Assembly (NCBI GenBank): GCA_963678675.1
Contig: OY783200.1
Span: 22,148,190-22,212,189, forward strand
DNA from: Xiphydria camelus
Taxonomy: Eukaryota > Arthropoda > Insecta > Hymenoptera > Xiphydriidae
Length of the DNA stretch: 64,000 nucleotides
Reading direction: 5' to 3'
In this document: one piece after another, positions 35,201 through 47,229 of the stretch
Position numbering within the stretch: position 1 is the first letter of the stretch
How the letters are laid out: each line of letters opens with the position of its first letter
Program-made: the position numbers and the translations under genes
Notes under the pieces: model-generated
The model's input: only the letters and a program-made list of their open reading frames with translations
What the model was told of the DNA's origin: nothing
Databases searched by the model: none

Positions 35201-38200
35201 CGTCAACTGCGTCAACCTGGACACGAACAACATCGCGGTGTGCGACGACAAGCGCTACCTGACGGTCAAGCTGCTGCCGAAGAAGGCCGCCAGGATGCTG
35301 AAGAATCGACTCGAGCACCTCTACTCGAAGCTGAACGCCTTGGGGAAGACTTGCTCGTCTCAGAAAGGTGAATTTCCTCGATAATTTCGCCGATCGACGC
35401 GCGAATCTCGCGCGTATATTCCCGTCGTCACTTCGCAGACAGGGGCGACGAGGACTTCAGCGTCGACAAGGAGTTCCAGCAGAAGCGCAGGGACCAGGCG
35501 CTCGAGCTGGAGATACAGGACGCGTTCCTGCGCTTCACCGCGTCCATCCTGAAGGGCTACCGCTCTTACTTGCTGCCGATCACGAAGGCGCCCACCGTCG
35601 GCTCGACGGATCCCACGAGCCTCTTCAACATGCAGGCGTTCCTGAGGAGCCGCGACAAGGCGCACGCCAAGTTCTACAGCATGCTCGTGCGGACGCAGAT
35701 GTTCATAAGGTGACGGTGGAGCTAACAAAGACGAGCGAAAGGAGAACGTCTTCACGGGGGTTTTTTCTTTCTTCCTTCGCGCAGGTTCATCGAGGAGAGG
35801 AGCTTCGTCTCGGACATGGACATGGCGGGCTTGGCGTTCTTCGACGAATGCACGGAGCGCGTCGAGGAGGAGAACGGTGAGAATTCGTCGCGAAAGGATG
35901 ACTCGAATTTTAAGGTACTCCCGGCGATTTTTTAAAACGTCACTTCTCTAAACATACTAACTGGTGAAGAATCGATTCTCGTGCATTGGTTAGCTAGATC
36001 CAACGCGCCGCCGTAGCTAATCCAAGCGTAAGAATTAACTATTTATTGGCCGATACGTTTAAAGGAGACATTTCAAAAAGTCACCAGCAACAGAATTCGT
36101 AACGTCGGGAGCGCCTCAGAATTCTTAGAGTTTTTCGCGCGACTTCCCCGGCTTCTCAAGAACCCCTTCTCGAAAATCCGAGCCGTGTCTAGCGTCGCGT
36201 AATTTTCAGTGACCCTGCTGGAGCTCGACGAGTCGCAGCACAGCGAGCGCACCGTCTTCATCCCGCCGCCGGAAGCGGGGCCCAATCAGTCGCCGGTGGT
36301 CTACAACACGTTCAAATTGAATCCGGAGCTGATGAGGCCGCAGAAGAATCTCACGCTGAAGAATCCCGCGCTGAGCGCGTTCGGAATGGCGCCGGGGAGC
36401 CCGATGGCGCGTCGGACGAAGCACGAAATCAAGGTGGCGCAGAGGATGGCGCGAAAGCAGGTGAGGTATCGCGGAGCTTCGACGAGCTCGGACGTCGCGA
36501 ACTCCTCGAAAGCGCGTATCGAGGAACGATCTTTACCCGCAGGCAGCCATGCCGGACCGGTGGGGCAAGTGTTTGCTCGGCACGTGCTACAGCCTCTGGT
36601 TCCTGCACCTGCCGGCCATGCTGCAGGTGTCGAGTCAGCCCGCGGCGGTGCTTCATCACGCCTACGAGCTGCTCGTGAAGATGCAGAAGCTGCGGCTGGA
36701 TCCGATGGAGGAGGTAGGCATCTTTTTTATCTCCCATCGGGAAACCCAGGAATTATGCGCGGATTTCCGAGTGCTGAGGAAGAACTGCGAATTTCACTCG
36801 TAAACCGGGAATTTTCAAACAAAGACTACGTTTCCATCGGACACTGAATGTGTTATTTATAAATATCGACATTGCTTAATTTAAATTTGGAGAGCGTTTT
36901 CATCGGACATTGATACAGGCAAACGCGGTATTTAGAGAAACAAGTCCGCTTCCATTGCAGTATTTACAAATACCAACGTTTCTAAATACAGCATTTAGTC
37001 ATCCGATGGAACATAGTCAAAGACGATGCTTTGACCAAGTTTATTTCGCGAGCCCGGGTCCGCTTCGTCGGTTGTTTTCTATTGTTCATTTGTAAGATCA
37101 TGCATTTTATAATCACAGGCTTTACAGTGTTGTCCCTCTATTCTCCTTCATTCTCCTTTTTTCAAGTTTCCCCTTTTTTCACTCTAAAACTCGCGATTCT
37201 CCCCATTTCTCCCTATAATTCGATATTTCCCTAAGATTAAACAAATAAGAGATGTGAAGCCTGTGGTACATAAATTGTTAAAGATTAGATTAATATAACG
37301 AGCAATTAATATTCATTGTGAAATTCTCGTTTCGTTTTTTTTTCATCCAACTGATGCATAGATGTTCTGATGACTAATATCTTAAGTTTTCTTTTCATTA
37401 AATTCTCTATCATATTCTGAGAATATTGTATCAAAGAAGAAGAACTATGCGGGAATTTCTGTCTCACGTTTGAGCAGCCACTCAGTCCTGGTACGCGACA
37501 CCCGAATTCTCGTTACAGGTCTGTTACCGGGCAATGATGCAGCTCTGCGGCGTGTACGGCCAGCCGCTCCTCGCGGTAAAGTTGCTGTTCCACATGAAGC
37601 GCAGCGGCGTACAGCCGAACGCCCTTACGTACGGCTTCTACAATAAGGTACGATCCAGCGAACATTCGCGTTCCGGCCTCAATGGGACGCCGCCTCTAAC
37701 GCCCTCGCTTTCCCCCAGGCGGTCCTCGAGGCGACCTGGCCGTCGGACATGACGAACTCGAGCCAACTGATGTGGAACAAGCTGCGCAACGTGATCGTCG
37801 GCGCGGCGCTGTTCAAGAAAGCCGGCAAGAAGAGCGCCCGCCGTCGACTCAGCACCAACGCCGACGTGCTGAGCGCGGACGGGAAGAGCCAGCTCCTGGA
37901 GCACGCGCTGTCGCGATCCAGCCTCGACAGCGGGCACTCGCAGGACACCGAGCCCGCGCACAGCGACTGTAAGGAATCGCCTCACGTCGCGTCGCGCGGA
38001 AGAACGATCGTCTAATGCCGCTCGGCGCTCTTTATTGTTGACAGCGCTCAAGGGAAGCTCCGTGCCCGACTTGCCGGCCTTCGGCACGGTCGACATGAAG
38101 CTCAAGTTTCTGCGGCAGAACAGCATTGTTAAAGGCCAGGGCGCGCTAAGCGCGTCCGAGCCGGAGGCTCTCGATCGAACCAACAGCAATCCCAGGTACG

Positions 38201-41200
38201 CGATACTCGCAGAGCTGAGGAGCTCTGGGAAATTCTGTCCCGCGTCTGCGTTCGAAAGAGGTCTAGAAATATGGCCTCTCTACCATTCATGTCAGTTTCT
38301 TGGCATATAAACCTCGGTGCAACTTCGTGTTCTTGCGCTATGTTGATTTGATTATACAAAACTCTTAATATGAGCAAAACATATCAGGATTACTTACAAC
38401 TTTAACTGAAATAGTCGGAGAAAAGTCTGGGATTTCTATAATCAAGTTTTTGTAGCCACCCTGAAAACTTGCTGACTTTTTAACACTAACATTGAGTCGT
38501 CTGGTAATGAGTAACAAGCAACACTCACTACTATGATTCGCGATGAGCATTTTTAAAAAAATATTCTAACTGATCAATGGCGCTATTCTGCGTGAGACTA
38601 CAAGCCCTATAAGGCACTACATTCCATAAAGTCACAAAAGAAAATCGTGTATATCTTTATAGAATGTAGCGTCTTATAGAACTTACAATTTCGTACAGAA
38701 TGGCACCAATAGAAGTGATTTTCGATTTTGTACTCATTTCGATGACTACGTACACAACTCTGAAATTCACAAACAACTTAATCCGGAAATCAGGGAAATC
38801 TCAGGGAATTTAGGAGATAGATTTAAGTCGTTACCCCGTCAGAATAAAAGAACTCGCGACTCTTCCAGGTTAGCGCGTAGCGTGGAATCTCCCGTCAAGA
38901 GTCCCATACGCACGCCGGTGACTGAAAACGATCCACTGGGCGCGTTGGTCAACGATGACACGCCCGTCGTCTCGCCTTCCGAGGAGAACGACTCGAACTG
39001 TTCCTCGAGCACATTGACCGTTTTAAACGAGGAACGACCGGGAGGTCCTCTTCTGTTTACGAGGTACGATCCAAGGCGCGGGATAGCTGTTGCTAATCCC
39101 ATTCGAGCTCTACGAATCTCGCTCTGTTCCGCTCCCCAGCAATATCCTGCCGCGCAGCGCGACGTTTCATCAGGCCGTGGACGAGACGGGCGCCACGATG
39201 GGCGGCCACTTGCAGCGCAGCGAGACGATGCCGCACTCGGTGGCGCAGCAGGGTGACCTAGAGAAAGAAAGAGAGAGACTGGAGATCGGCAGCCTTTGGG
39301 CGCAGAACAAGGACAGCGTCACGTCAAGTTTGTCTAGTCTTGGATCTAGTCTGAAACTCAGCTTTGGGTAAGCGCGCGTCGATTTAGCCCCGCCTAAGTA
39401 TCCCCGCGCGACTCTGGCGACGCGTCGAGACCCTTCCTCGGACGCGACCGCGCTTCTGTGTGACCTGGGTTAATTCCTTTTATTTATTATTATTTTGCAT
39501 GATTGCCCTGCCTTTTCGTTTCTTACTTAACGACACCGTAGACGATACTCTACCGGCGGACTGGCGTTTGCTAAAAATAAGGAACTGATATCGTCGAATC
39601 AGCTCATCGAGTCTCTCAGTCTCTCCAGCTACATCAGGTACGCAGTTTAAGGACCGGTCGAGTCTCTGGGCGCGTCAGAGTGCGCGCGGCGACGCCGCCC
39701 GAGAGCCCCGAGTCGATCGCGAAGCGCGCTTCTTCCTGAGAACACTATTACGCGATGTGCGTCGGGAGAAAGAAATTACGATAACGTCGCGTCGTCCCGC
39801 GGTTCGGTCGCGGCGGCGGCGGCGGCGGCCGAGTGAAACCTTGGCGATCGCGCGCTCGATTTTCAGCCCGACGAGTTTGACGGGTAAGAAGTCCAACGAA
39901 CTCATCCTGGGCGGCCTGAACAGCCTGAAATCAGCCGCGACGACCGTCGCCAAGAAGTTCGACGAGATAAAGGAGGCCATCTCGGCGACGAGCACCCCCG
40001 TGAAGCTCAAGGAGCGCGAGCAGAGGCTGGCCTACGGGATATCGCACGAGTCGCTGGATTCCCTCACGGACGGCTCGCAGCAGGACCGCAGCGAGATTCC
40101 CGCTAGGATTTCTGGTGCGCGAACGTATATCGCGATCCCCCCGCGTTTCCCCCGTGATTTCCGCGCAGAGCGTCGGGTATAAAATTAAACAAAATGCTCT
40201 CAGGTGACGCCAGCGTAGACCTGGCCGCGCTCTACGAGCTGGCGGAGTGCCTGTACCCGCGCACGTCGCGCGATCCGGAGGAGCGTCTCGCCATTGAGCT
40301 CGTCCTCTCCACCGCCAGTCGCTGCCACCACTGCGCGGCGATACTCTACGACGAGGAGATCATGGCCGGCTGGCAGCCGGAGGACTCCAACCTGAACACC
40401 GTCTGCCAGTTCTGCGACAAGGCCACCGTGCCGCTCCTCACCGTCACGATACTCGATTACAGGTGTGACGAGAGAAACGGGAAGTCGGGGAGATCTCAAG
40501 GATTCTCTTGACGATCTGGATATTTCAAGGGAATTTGCGAAATAAATGAAAAACTCGGAAACTCACAAACATTTCACCCGGAAATCTCAGGGAAAATTTC
40601 GAGGATAGATTTCCTTCGCCACCTTGTCTAACCCTTTTCTCTTTACCTTCGTCCTCAACACACTCCTCTTCTGGCATCGCCAGGTGCGACGAGGGTGAGA
40701 GGAGCAACGACCCGTTGACGGGGGCGCTGATCAAGCTCCTGGAGCAGCCGCGAGTCTTGCCCGAGCCGATAACCGTGCCCTATCTAAACCCGCTGGTGTT
40801 GCGGAAGGAGCTGGAGAGCGTGCTGAGCCAGGAGGGCGACTCCTGCCTCACTAAGCACAAGTTCATCCAGGAGCATCCCATAGTCTACTGGAATTTGATC
40901 TGGTACTTCGAGAGGATCAACCTGAGCACTCACTTCCCGGAGCTGTGGCTCAGCACCGACGGGGACAAGGATCTGCAGAACAACGCCGGCCTGGTCGGCG
41001 TGCGGACCGTGTGGGACAACGAGCGGCTCCACATGGACCGGCTGCCCATGTACCTTCAGTGGAAGATGAACAGCACGGAAGATAGAACGTGAGTATCGCG
41101 CAGAGGGGGTCGCGATTTCAAACCGGCGCACGGTGGGACAAAATCAGAAAAACGCGCGCATTCGCTTTGTTCCAATTGATACTGAATTGCATTCTTTAAT

Positions 41201-41835
41201 CTAAGGTAATTAGAGGTCAGTTGGGGTGAAACTAGTCAAAGTTACACAGGCCTCAGAGTGTTCCAATTTACCTTAAAAGTCCGTTTAATTACACGGTATA
41301 ATTTTCAAAATATTATATTTCATATTATATTAAATGCCTGCTGAGTAGATATGCCTAGAACCTTGAAACGAATATCTGTTTCGAGTCCGCGCGCGTGCGC
41401 GCATTTTTCTGATTTTGTCCCACTGTACGGCGTTTCTCGTGATTTAAAGACACTTTTTTCCCCCCGCAGACTAATGCAATCGGTCATAATGAACGTGCGT
41501 CATAACGACCTGGCGGAGCCGATCAAGAGATTAGCCATCGAGAGGAGCAGGACCCAAACGGAGGATCAGGCTCCCTTCTCCGTGTACCGCGACATCCTGT
41601 TCCTCGCCTTCACGGTTCTCGGCAGAGCGAACATCGATCAAGGTGCGTTGCCACGCGATTTTCGACGCGAACACGATGATCATTTTCCCGCATCGCAGGG
41701 GTATTCGATCGGGAGTACATGCTGTCGCTGGAGAGGCTAACGGAGGGCGAGGAGAAGCTGCTGCGAAATACCGACGCGCCGCCCACCATGATGGCGCTCT
41801 ACTGCAGGCATTATTTCAAGCAGCTCAGCATCTGA
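32297..41835 (+). CDS. Crag: Crag / DENND4 Rab guanine-nucleotide exchange factor
   Basis: Nineteen coding exons with consistent phases: 32297-32627, 33669-34262, 34372-34958, 35127-35367, 35439-35709, 35785-35876, 36210-36460, 36543-36713, 37519-37647, 37719-37968, 38045-38195, 38869-39063, 39140-39367, 39542-39637, 39867-40114, 40204-40462, 40684-41088, 41470-41642, 41699-41835; total 1602 aa. The start [14 protein letters not shown] matches the family. Order: MABP domain (about 45-200), uDENN, cDENN (about 320-500, with [21 protein letters not shown] and [14 protein letters not shown]), dDENN (to about 700), a PPR-like helix pair (about 850-889, [14 protein letters not shown]), a Ser-rich linker, and a C-terminal domain with paired cysteines (CHHC ... 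CQFC, about 1310-1345). Family members activate Rab10/Rab11-class GTPases; fly Crag directs polarised secretion of basement-membrane proteins. Intron 1 carries a tandem duplication. Confidence 0.95.
32790..33680 (+). repeat. Tandem duplication in Crag intron 1, including a dead splice acceptor
   Basis: Copy 1 (about 32790-33240) and copy 2 (about 33241-33680) share TGTCTACCGAG (32857 and 33309), GACTTAATGAAACGA and CCGAACGC-GGAGTGATA. Copy 2 ends with the functional acceptor ACGCAG (33663-33668) and the first bases of exon 2. Copy 1 has ACGCTG at the same place (33231-33236), so its AG has been lost. Confidence 0.8.
35930..36110. repeat. Diverged MITE remnant in Crag intron 6
   Basis: CATTTCAAAAAGTCACCAGC and ACAGAATTCGTAA match the right end and flank of the element at 4846-5007 (AAAAAGTCATCAGCTACAGA). 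The middle is strongly diverged. Confidence 0.5.
37117..37264. repeat. Small inverted-repeat element in Crag intron 8
   Basis: CACAGGCTTTACAGTGT at the left is mirrored by GATGTGAAGCCTGTG at the right, with pyrimidine-rich sequence between. Single ends of the same kind lie at about 2152 (Wsck intron), 35025 and 41238 (Crag introns). Confidence 0.6.
38576..38710. repeat. Palindromic MITE-like element in Crag intron 11
   Basis: ATGGCGCTATTCTG ... CTACATTCCATAAAG is mirrored by CTTTATAGAATGTAGCG ... CAGAATGGCACCAAT. About 130 bp, non-coding. Confidence 0.7.
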
Positions 41836-42032
41836 AACGGCGCAAGGTGAAAGAAAGCGAGAAGGGAGAGAAACGTATTTTTTGAAAGCGCGTAGACGCA
41901 CGCGGACGCCATCGCATCACCGCGTACGAATTATTCGGGACAAAGGCACCTCCGGCACGACCAACACTTATGTATGTACCAGACACATTCTAGACTTAAA
42001 TAATATTCTACCGCAAGATCTGATAATCGCCG

Positions 42033-42325
42033 ATACACTCGGAGAAATAATTGCTGATACGAAAAAATGTTTTCTTCAATCAGAAATATGACATTATTTC
42101 AGGACTAAGCAGTGGTCTTCTTCGCGCAAGAAAATGTTTAATAGACTCGCGTAATTGTTTTTTTCTTGCGCAAGAAGAATTTATCGTACCAACAAAAGTA
42201 TTCTTGAATCAAGAATAATATATTCTTTGACGAAGAGCCTGTACTCTTAAAACAATTTTAAGATAATTATCTTCTTGATTCAAGAAATATTTGTTTGATA
42301 CCGACAATTATTTCTCTCGGTGTAG
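42033..42325. repeat. TA-flanked MITE (CACTCGGAGAAATAATTG ends)
   Basis: CACTCGGAGAAATAATTG is mirrored by CAATTATTTCTCTCGGTG, with TA on both sides, typical of Tc1/mariner-type insertion. Internal shorter palindromes include CTTGCGCAAGAA and TTCTTGATTCAAGAA. Confidence 0.75.
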
Positions 42326-43472
42326 ATTTCCGCGCGCGTCGCACCGGGCGGCGAAAGTACGGCGCGAGCGACGGCGCCGAGCCGCTAAACCTTGTATTAT
42401 CGTTTCGACGAAGTTCGTTTGTTTCCCAATTCGCGTAGCTATCGACAACGAGATTTCCGAACGCGGGGAAGCTTACGCGAGTTGCGTATTCGTCCTTTCC
42501 CCGCGCGAAATCGTCGGCTTGAAATTCGCGCAGAGGTCGAGCGCTATTCTCGACGAAGTCACGGTTGTATAATTTGTTTCCCTGTCAAGTTCTACGTATT
42601 CTAGATTGTGTACCACTTATAGCTTCGTTTCTATCGACTAGCGGATCCTTATTTCCGTTTCTCTTCCGACGATCCGATCGCGTACGCGCGATCCCGCTCG
42701 GGTTTTCTCCCGGCATCGCGTCGGGGAGCGACCGCTCGTCGAGAGTGTGAGACTGCCGCTGCGGCGGAGGGCGAGAGATTATTATCGGGGGGTACGAGAG
42801 TCGATGAGCGTCTGTATTCGGGGATATTTTACGCGGGGATCGATAAGTTCGCTTCCGAGTGGATCTAAATTTTGTACGACGTCCGCGTAAATATTCGCAA
42901 CTCCCTCGACGCCCTGATTTCCCCCGCGTTTCTCACTCCGATCCGTTCGCGATGTTCCCCACGAAAGGAAGAACAGGGTGTCTAGGAATCAAAGAAAACT
43001 GGAAAACCTGGAATTGTCAGGGAATTTGATATTTCTGGAAAAATCATAGAATTGTCAGGGAATCCTGAAATTTTTCTGGATTTTTCCCCTAAAGTCGTTC
43101 GCGAATGGCCTTTACGAAAATCACTTCTCCCCAGGATGCACAATACTATATCTCATCGACGTATCTATCAAGACGTTCAGAGTGCAACGCGTTTCTAAAT
43201 CTGTCTTACTTTACACTTTAAACTATTTTCAATGTATCACAGTGAATCAATTATTGAATTTAGAATCCGAACCCAATAATTGCTTTAATAACATAAAAGA
43301 ATAACTTTAGACTAGTCAAGGAAAAATACATATGTATATTAGGCCTGGAAATCCTAAAAAAGTCAGAGAATTTCATATTCTGATTCTGCTAGACACTCTA
43401 AAGAAACCGTCGTAGAATGTTCCTAGATATGCTCAGCGGAAGGAACGGAGGAGAAACGAGGGCGAGAGCAAG

Positions 43473-43510
43473 AAAACGAGAGAGCAAGAGAGAGAGAGAG
43501 AGAGAGAGAC
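43473..43510 (+). repeat. GA microsatellite
   Basis: Uninterrupted AG dinucleotides within a purine-rich tract (GAGAGAGAGAGAGAGAGACG), in the Crag 3' region. Confidence 0.9.
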
Positions 43511-44998
43511 GCGGAAGCGGTAGCTATGATAATCGGCCTTTTAGCATGCGAAGATAAATATCGAGCGGTCCGAACAATGCGTGTTAGGTATTCAATTTTA
43601 TTCTTTACGACGGATGGTTTCTCTGTGATCAGAGAGAAAGAGAGAGTATGCAAAAGCGATATCGAATGCGTGAGAGCGAGAGTGAAAGAAGGGGTCGCGA
43701 TTTAATCGGTTTTGTATAAAAAAAAGGGGGTGTGGAAAGCTAGTTTAAGTATATTACGATAATAAAAAAAAGAAGAGAGTGTGGTAAGGTACAAGAACAA
43801 CGTCCATTCGCGAATAGGTAGTCGAGAAAAAAAGAGAAATAAAAGTGCAATCGAATTTTCTTCTTGACCTTTAAAGCTACTCTTCGTCTCGAGTACGGCA
43901 AGCTGATGTATATGCATTCATTATTGTATCGAGGAAATATGTCATAAGGAAATAAAGAAAAAAGTTGAGGTATTTTATAAAAAAAAAATAGGAAGAAAAG
44001 ACGAGTTTTCTCCTTCTTCCTATATTTATATACGCACACCCTTCCCTGACTCGAGTCGCGCACTTGCACGATTCCGATTTAATTCCACAATTTAAAAGTA
44101 AGATAACGCCTTACTAAAATTACGAGAATCGCGCACTAAAAAAATGATGCGGCACGCGATCATCGATGAACTGTTTTTGATACTCCTCTGTTGTGTGATA
44201 ATTCTCTATGTACAGATGAATAAAAGATGTGACTAGGGAAGGAAATTGTTTTCCAGCGAGGAGATAGTGTTTTCGCGCGCGCGCAATACTTATCGCCTTC
44301 GTTAATCGGCACGGATTAATTGTCATTGCGATTCATTTGCGCGTAACTACAGATACACATCTTCATTAAAAATGCTTGGGATGCTTTAAGGGCCGTCTTT
44401 TAATATTGTTGAAAGTTGGCAAAATTGACACGATTTAGTAGGGGACTGTAATATTTTTTTCTACTTATTTGTATGCATTGTATAATTTTATGCATAGTAT
44501 AATGAATTTTAATCGATTGTATCAGATCATTTCTAACCCTTCTACTGCGCGGTTTTCTTGATCTGATCATCGAAAAATGTATTATAAATTTGAGAAACTC
44601 GTAGACGATGCCGACGATTTCAAAGGGATTTAACAGGTAACAATATTTCGAGCAATATTAGACTTCTTGTGTATTTTACAGTAAGTTCGGGCGCGGTAGA
44701 GGCCTTTAAATTATTCCGCAAAATTCAATACAATTTCCTCCAGCATCGTAGCTGCTTTCTGCGTGGAGTTATCACAGTCCGTATGGCATATGGCGTATTT
44801 TCGATTTTTTGACTTTTAAAAAGTATTACATTTTTTTCACGGCACACTAGTTCAACAGATGTGGTTGCTCAATGAAACTTCAATGTTTATCGGATGACAT
44901 TAAATAATTAACCAATGACGATTGGATACTCATTCAGCGATTTTTATCTGATAAATCGGTATGCTATTTTCCAAATCCCCAGAAAGAAAAGACGCCCC

Positions 44999-45360
44999 TT
45001 AACCTTCCGTTAGGCGCGTCAGCTGATGAGACGCCCTTAGTCGCTATGTGCCTGTCAGACCCATATCAGTAAATATCTTATTTTTCATAATTGTAACGCG
45101 TTTAAAATAAAATTAAATGATCAACAATAGCTTCCCTTTCTGCGATATACACAGTGCTTTAAAATAAATAATTTACAACTTGATTTAGACAAATTAAAAA
45201 AATAAAAAAGAATTTTAACAGGGGTGTAAGACTCAGGTAAACCATTCTTAGAGCATCCCTCTGAGATGTCACAAAGTGACAACGGTGTGGCTCTAATAGT
45301 TTTCCAACAAATAAAGACGCTATGGGTCTGTCAGGCCCATAGCGACTAATGGAGGGTTAA
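44999..45360. repeat. TTAA-flanked MITE, piggyBac-like
   Basis: Bounded by TTAA at 44999-45002 and 45357-45360. The left end TTAACCTTCCGTTAG is mirrored by CTAATGGAGGGTTAA. A subterminal block GTCGCTATGTGCCTGTCAGA is mirrored by TCTGTCAGGCCCATAGCGAC. The TTAA target is the signature of piggyBac transposition. No transposase is present. Confidence 0.75.
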
Positions 45361-45642
45361 TTGCCACCCTACTAAATAGCCAGTACGATTCTTTTCGTAG
45401 CGCGAAAATAATTCGATCGAGCGTAGACATAGTCACTACACTGAATCTCGATTAAGAACGGGAACAAGTAATTCTAAAGCCGCATACGGACTGCGCGTAC
45501 ACTGGAACGCGAAGTCCGTTCGCGGCTTTATAGATTTGTTTGACACTGAAAACGATCCCGAATGTAAACGTTGGCTATAACGTTAGATTTTTGAGAAAAT
45601 TTTAACTCAATGTCGCAAAAAACGGTGTCTTGCAATGCAATA

Positions 45643-46042
45643 TACAGGGTGATTCGAAATGGGCGCACTTCCTCTCGTAGAGAGATTCTTCGCAAACAAC
45701 TGAACCGAAAGTTCCTGTACAAAATTGTTGTGCTCCGCCTAGTTTACAAGATAATCCAGTTCGAAAATATCCAATCCAAAGTCAGATTCAAGGGACAAGA
45801 TTTTAAACGGCAGCGAAACTCGCAGTAGTTATTCCAGCGTGCCTCCTCTGCAGCCTAGAATTTTGAAATCAATCATCGGAGCGGCGGAAGGCACCCTAAT
45901 ATTCGAAAAGCACCACCTGAGTCGTAAAAAAATTCACCAAATTTGTGCGGAGCACAAAAATTTTGTACAGGAACTTTCGGTTCAGTTTTTTGCGAAGAAT
46001 CTCTCTACGAGAGGAAGTGCGCCCATTTCGAATCACCCCGTA
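45643..46042. repeat. MITE with ~110-bp terminal inverted repeats
   Basis: TACAGGGTGATTCGAAATGG at the left is mirrored by CCATTTCGAATCACCCCGTA at the right. Mirroring continues through AGAGAGATTCTTCGC and GGAACTTTCGGTTCAG. About 400 bp. It ends some 140 bp downstream of the zinc-finger A stop codon and so probably lies in or next to its 3' UTR. Confidence 0.8.
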
Positions 46043-46184
46043 TTTCGGTGGAAATATCTTTAGTACTAGACATCATACTAGATACTTTCGTGGGACAAAT
46101 ACCAATTTCAACCAACCAGTACCCGCGCTCCCTTCGAACAAATTCCCCTCGCGGGACGACATCGACGTACCTCGCTACCGCGAC

Positions 46185-47194
46185 CTACGTTTTCTTCTTT
46201 CTCCGGTGAACGACCGAGTGCCTCGTCAAGTGATACTCGAGATTGAACCTCCTGTCGCAAACCTCGCAGCGAAACCGTCCCGTCTTCTTCTGCCGCTCGT
46301 GAATGACCGCGTGCCTCCTCAGATCGTCCTCGCCGGCGAAGGGCTTGCGACAGACGTCGCACCGAATCCCTCCATCCCCGTGTTCCTCGTCGCTCGCGAG
46401 CTTGCGACAAGAGCCACCCGACACGTGGCTGTCGTAATCCTCGCGCAGCTCGAACGTCGCCGAACAGACGTCGCAGCGGAGCGTCTCCCGCGCGAAGTGC
46501 GTCGCCACGTGCTCCTCCAGGCTCGCCTTCACGCGGAAGGTTTCCCGACAGATATCGCAATCGTACGCGATCTCCGGACAACCCGGCTCGCTCCCCGTCG
46601 TCGGCTCCTCTCGCGTAAACGTCTCCTCGCCGACTCCGTTAGCCCGAAGCTCCTTCCCGAACCTCACGCCGTGAACCGCGCGCATGTGCTTCTTCAGCGT
46701 GATGTCGTAGCTGTAAGAATTCGTGCAGAGCCGGCACTTGAAAGTCTTCTTCTCACCGTGAACGGCCATGTGCACATCCAGATTCCCCTTTCGACTGAAC
46801 GCCTTCCGGCAAATATCGCACGAGTACGGCCGCTCCGTGGAGTGCGTGAGCAGGTGCGACTTGAGCGTGTGCTTCTTGAAGAACTCCCTCTGGCACGAGT
46901 CGCAGCGGAACGGCTTGCGGCACGAGTTGCGTATCATGTGACTGTCGCGTTTCTTCTCGTACATGAAGTTCGCGAAGCACACGTCGCACTGGAAGGGCCT
47001 GTCGACGTGGCGCTTGTGCGCGAGCTCGTGCTTCAGCAGCGAGCACTTTTGATAGTAGCCCTTCTGGCAGACGCTGCACTGGAAGGGCTTCGTCTCGGGG
47101 TGCAGCAACATGTGGCGCCGCAGGCTGATAGTCGTGGGGAACAGCTTCGCGCAAACGTGGCACTTCTCGCCCTCGCCTTCCGGCGGGTCGCGCT

Positions 47195-47229
<35 letters not shown>

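Larger units (their letters stand above)
41836..46184. other. Convergent spacer between Crag and zinc-finger gene A
   Basis: Holds the Crag 3' UTR (AATAAA at 43838-43843 and 43951-43956 are possible polyadenylation signals) and the zinc-finger A 3' UTR, plus three MITEs annotated separately. A CpG-rich tract lies at about 42320-42960. No further gene is supported. Confidence 0.5.
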
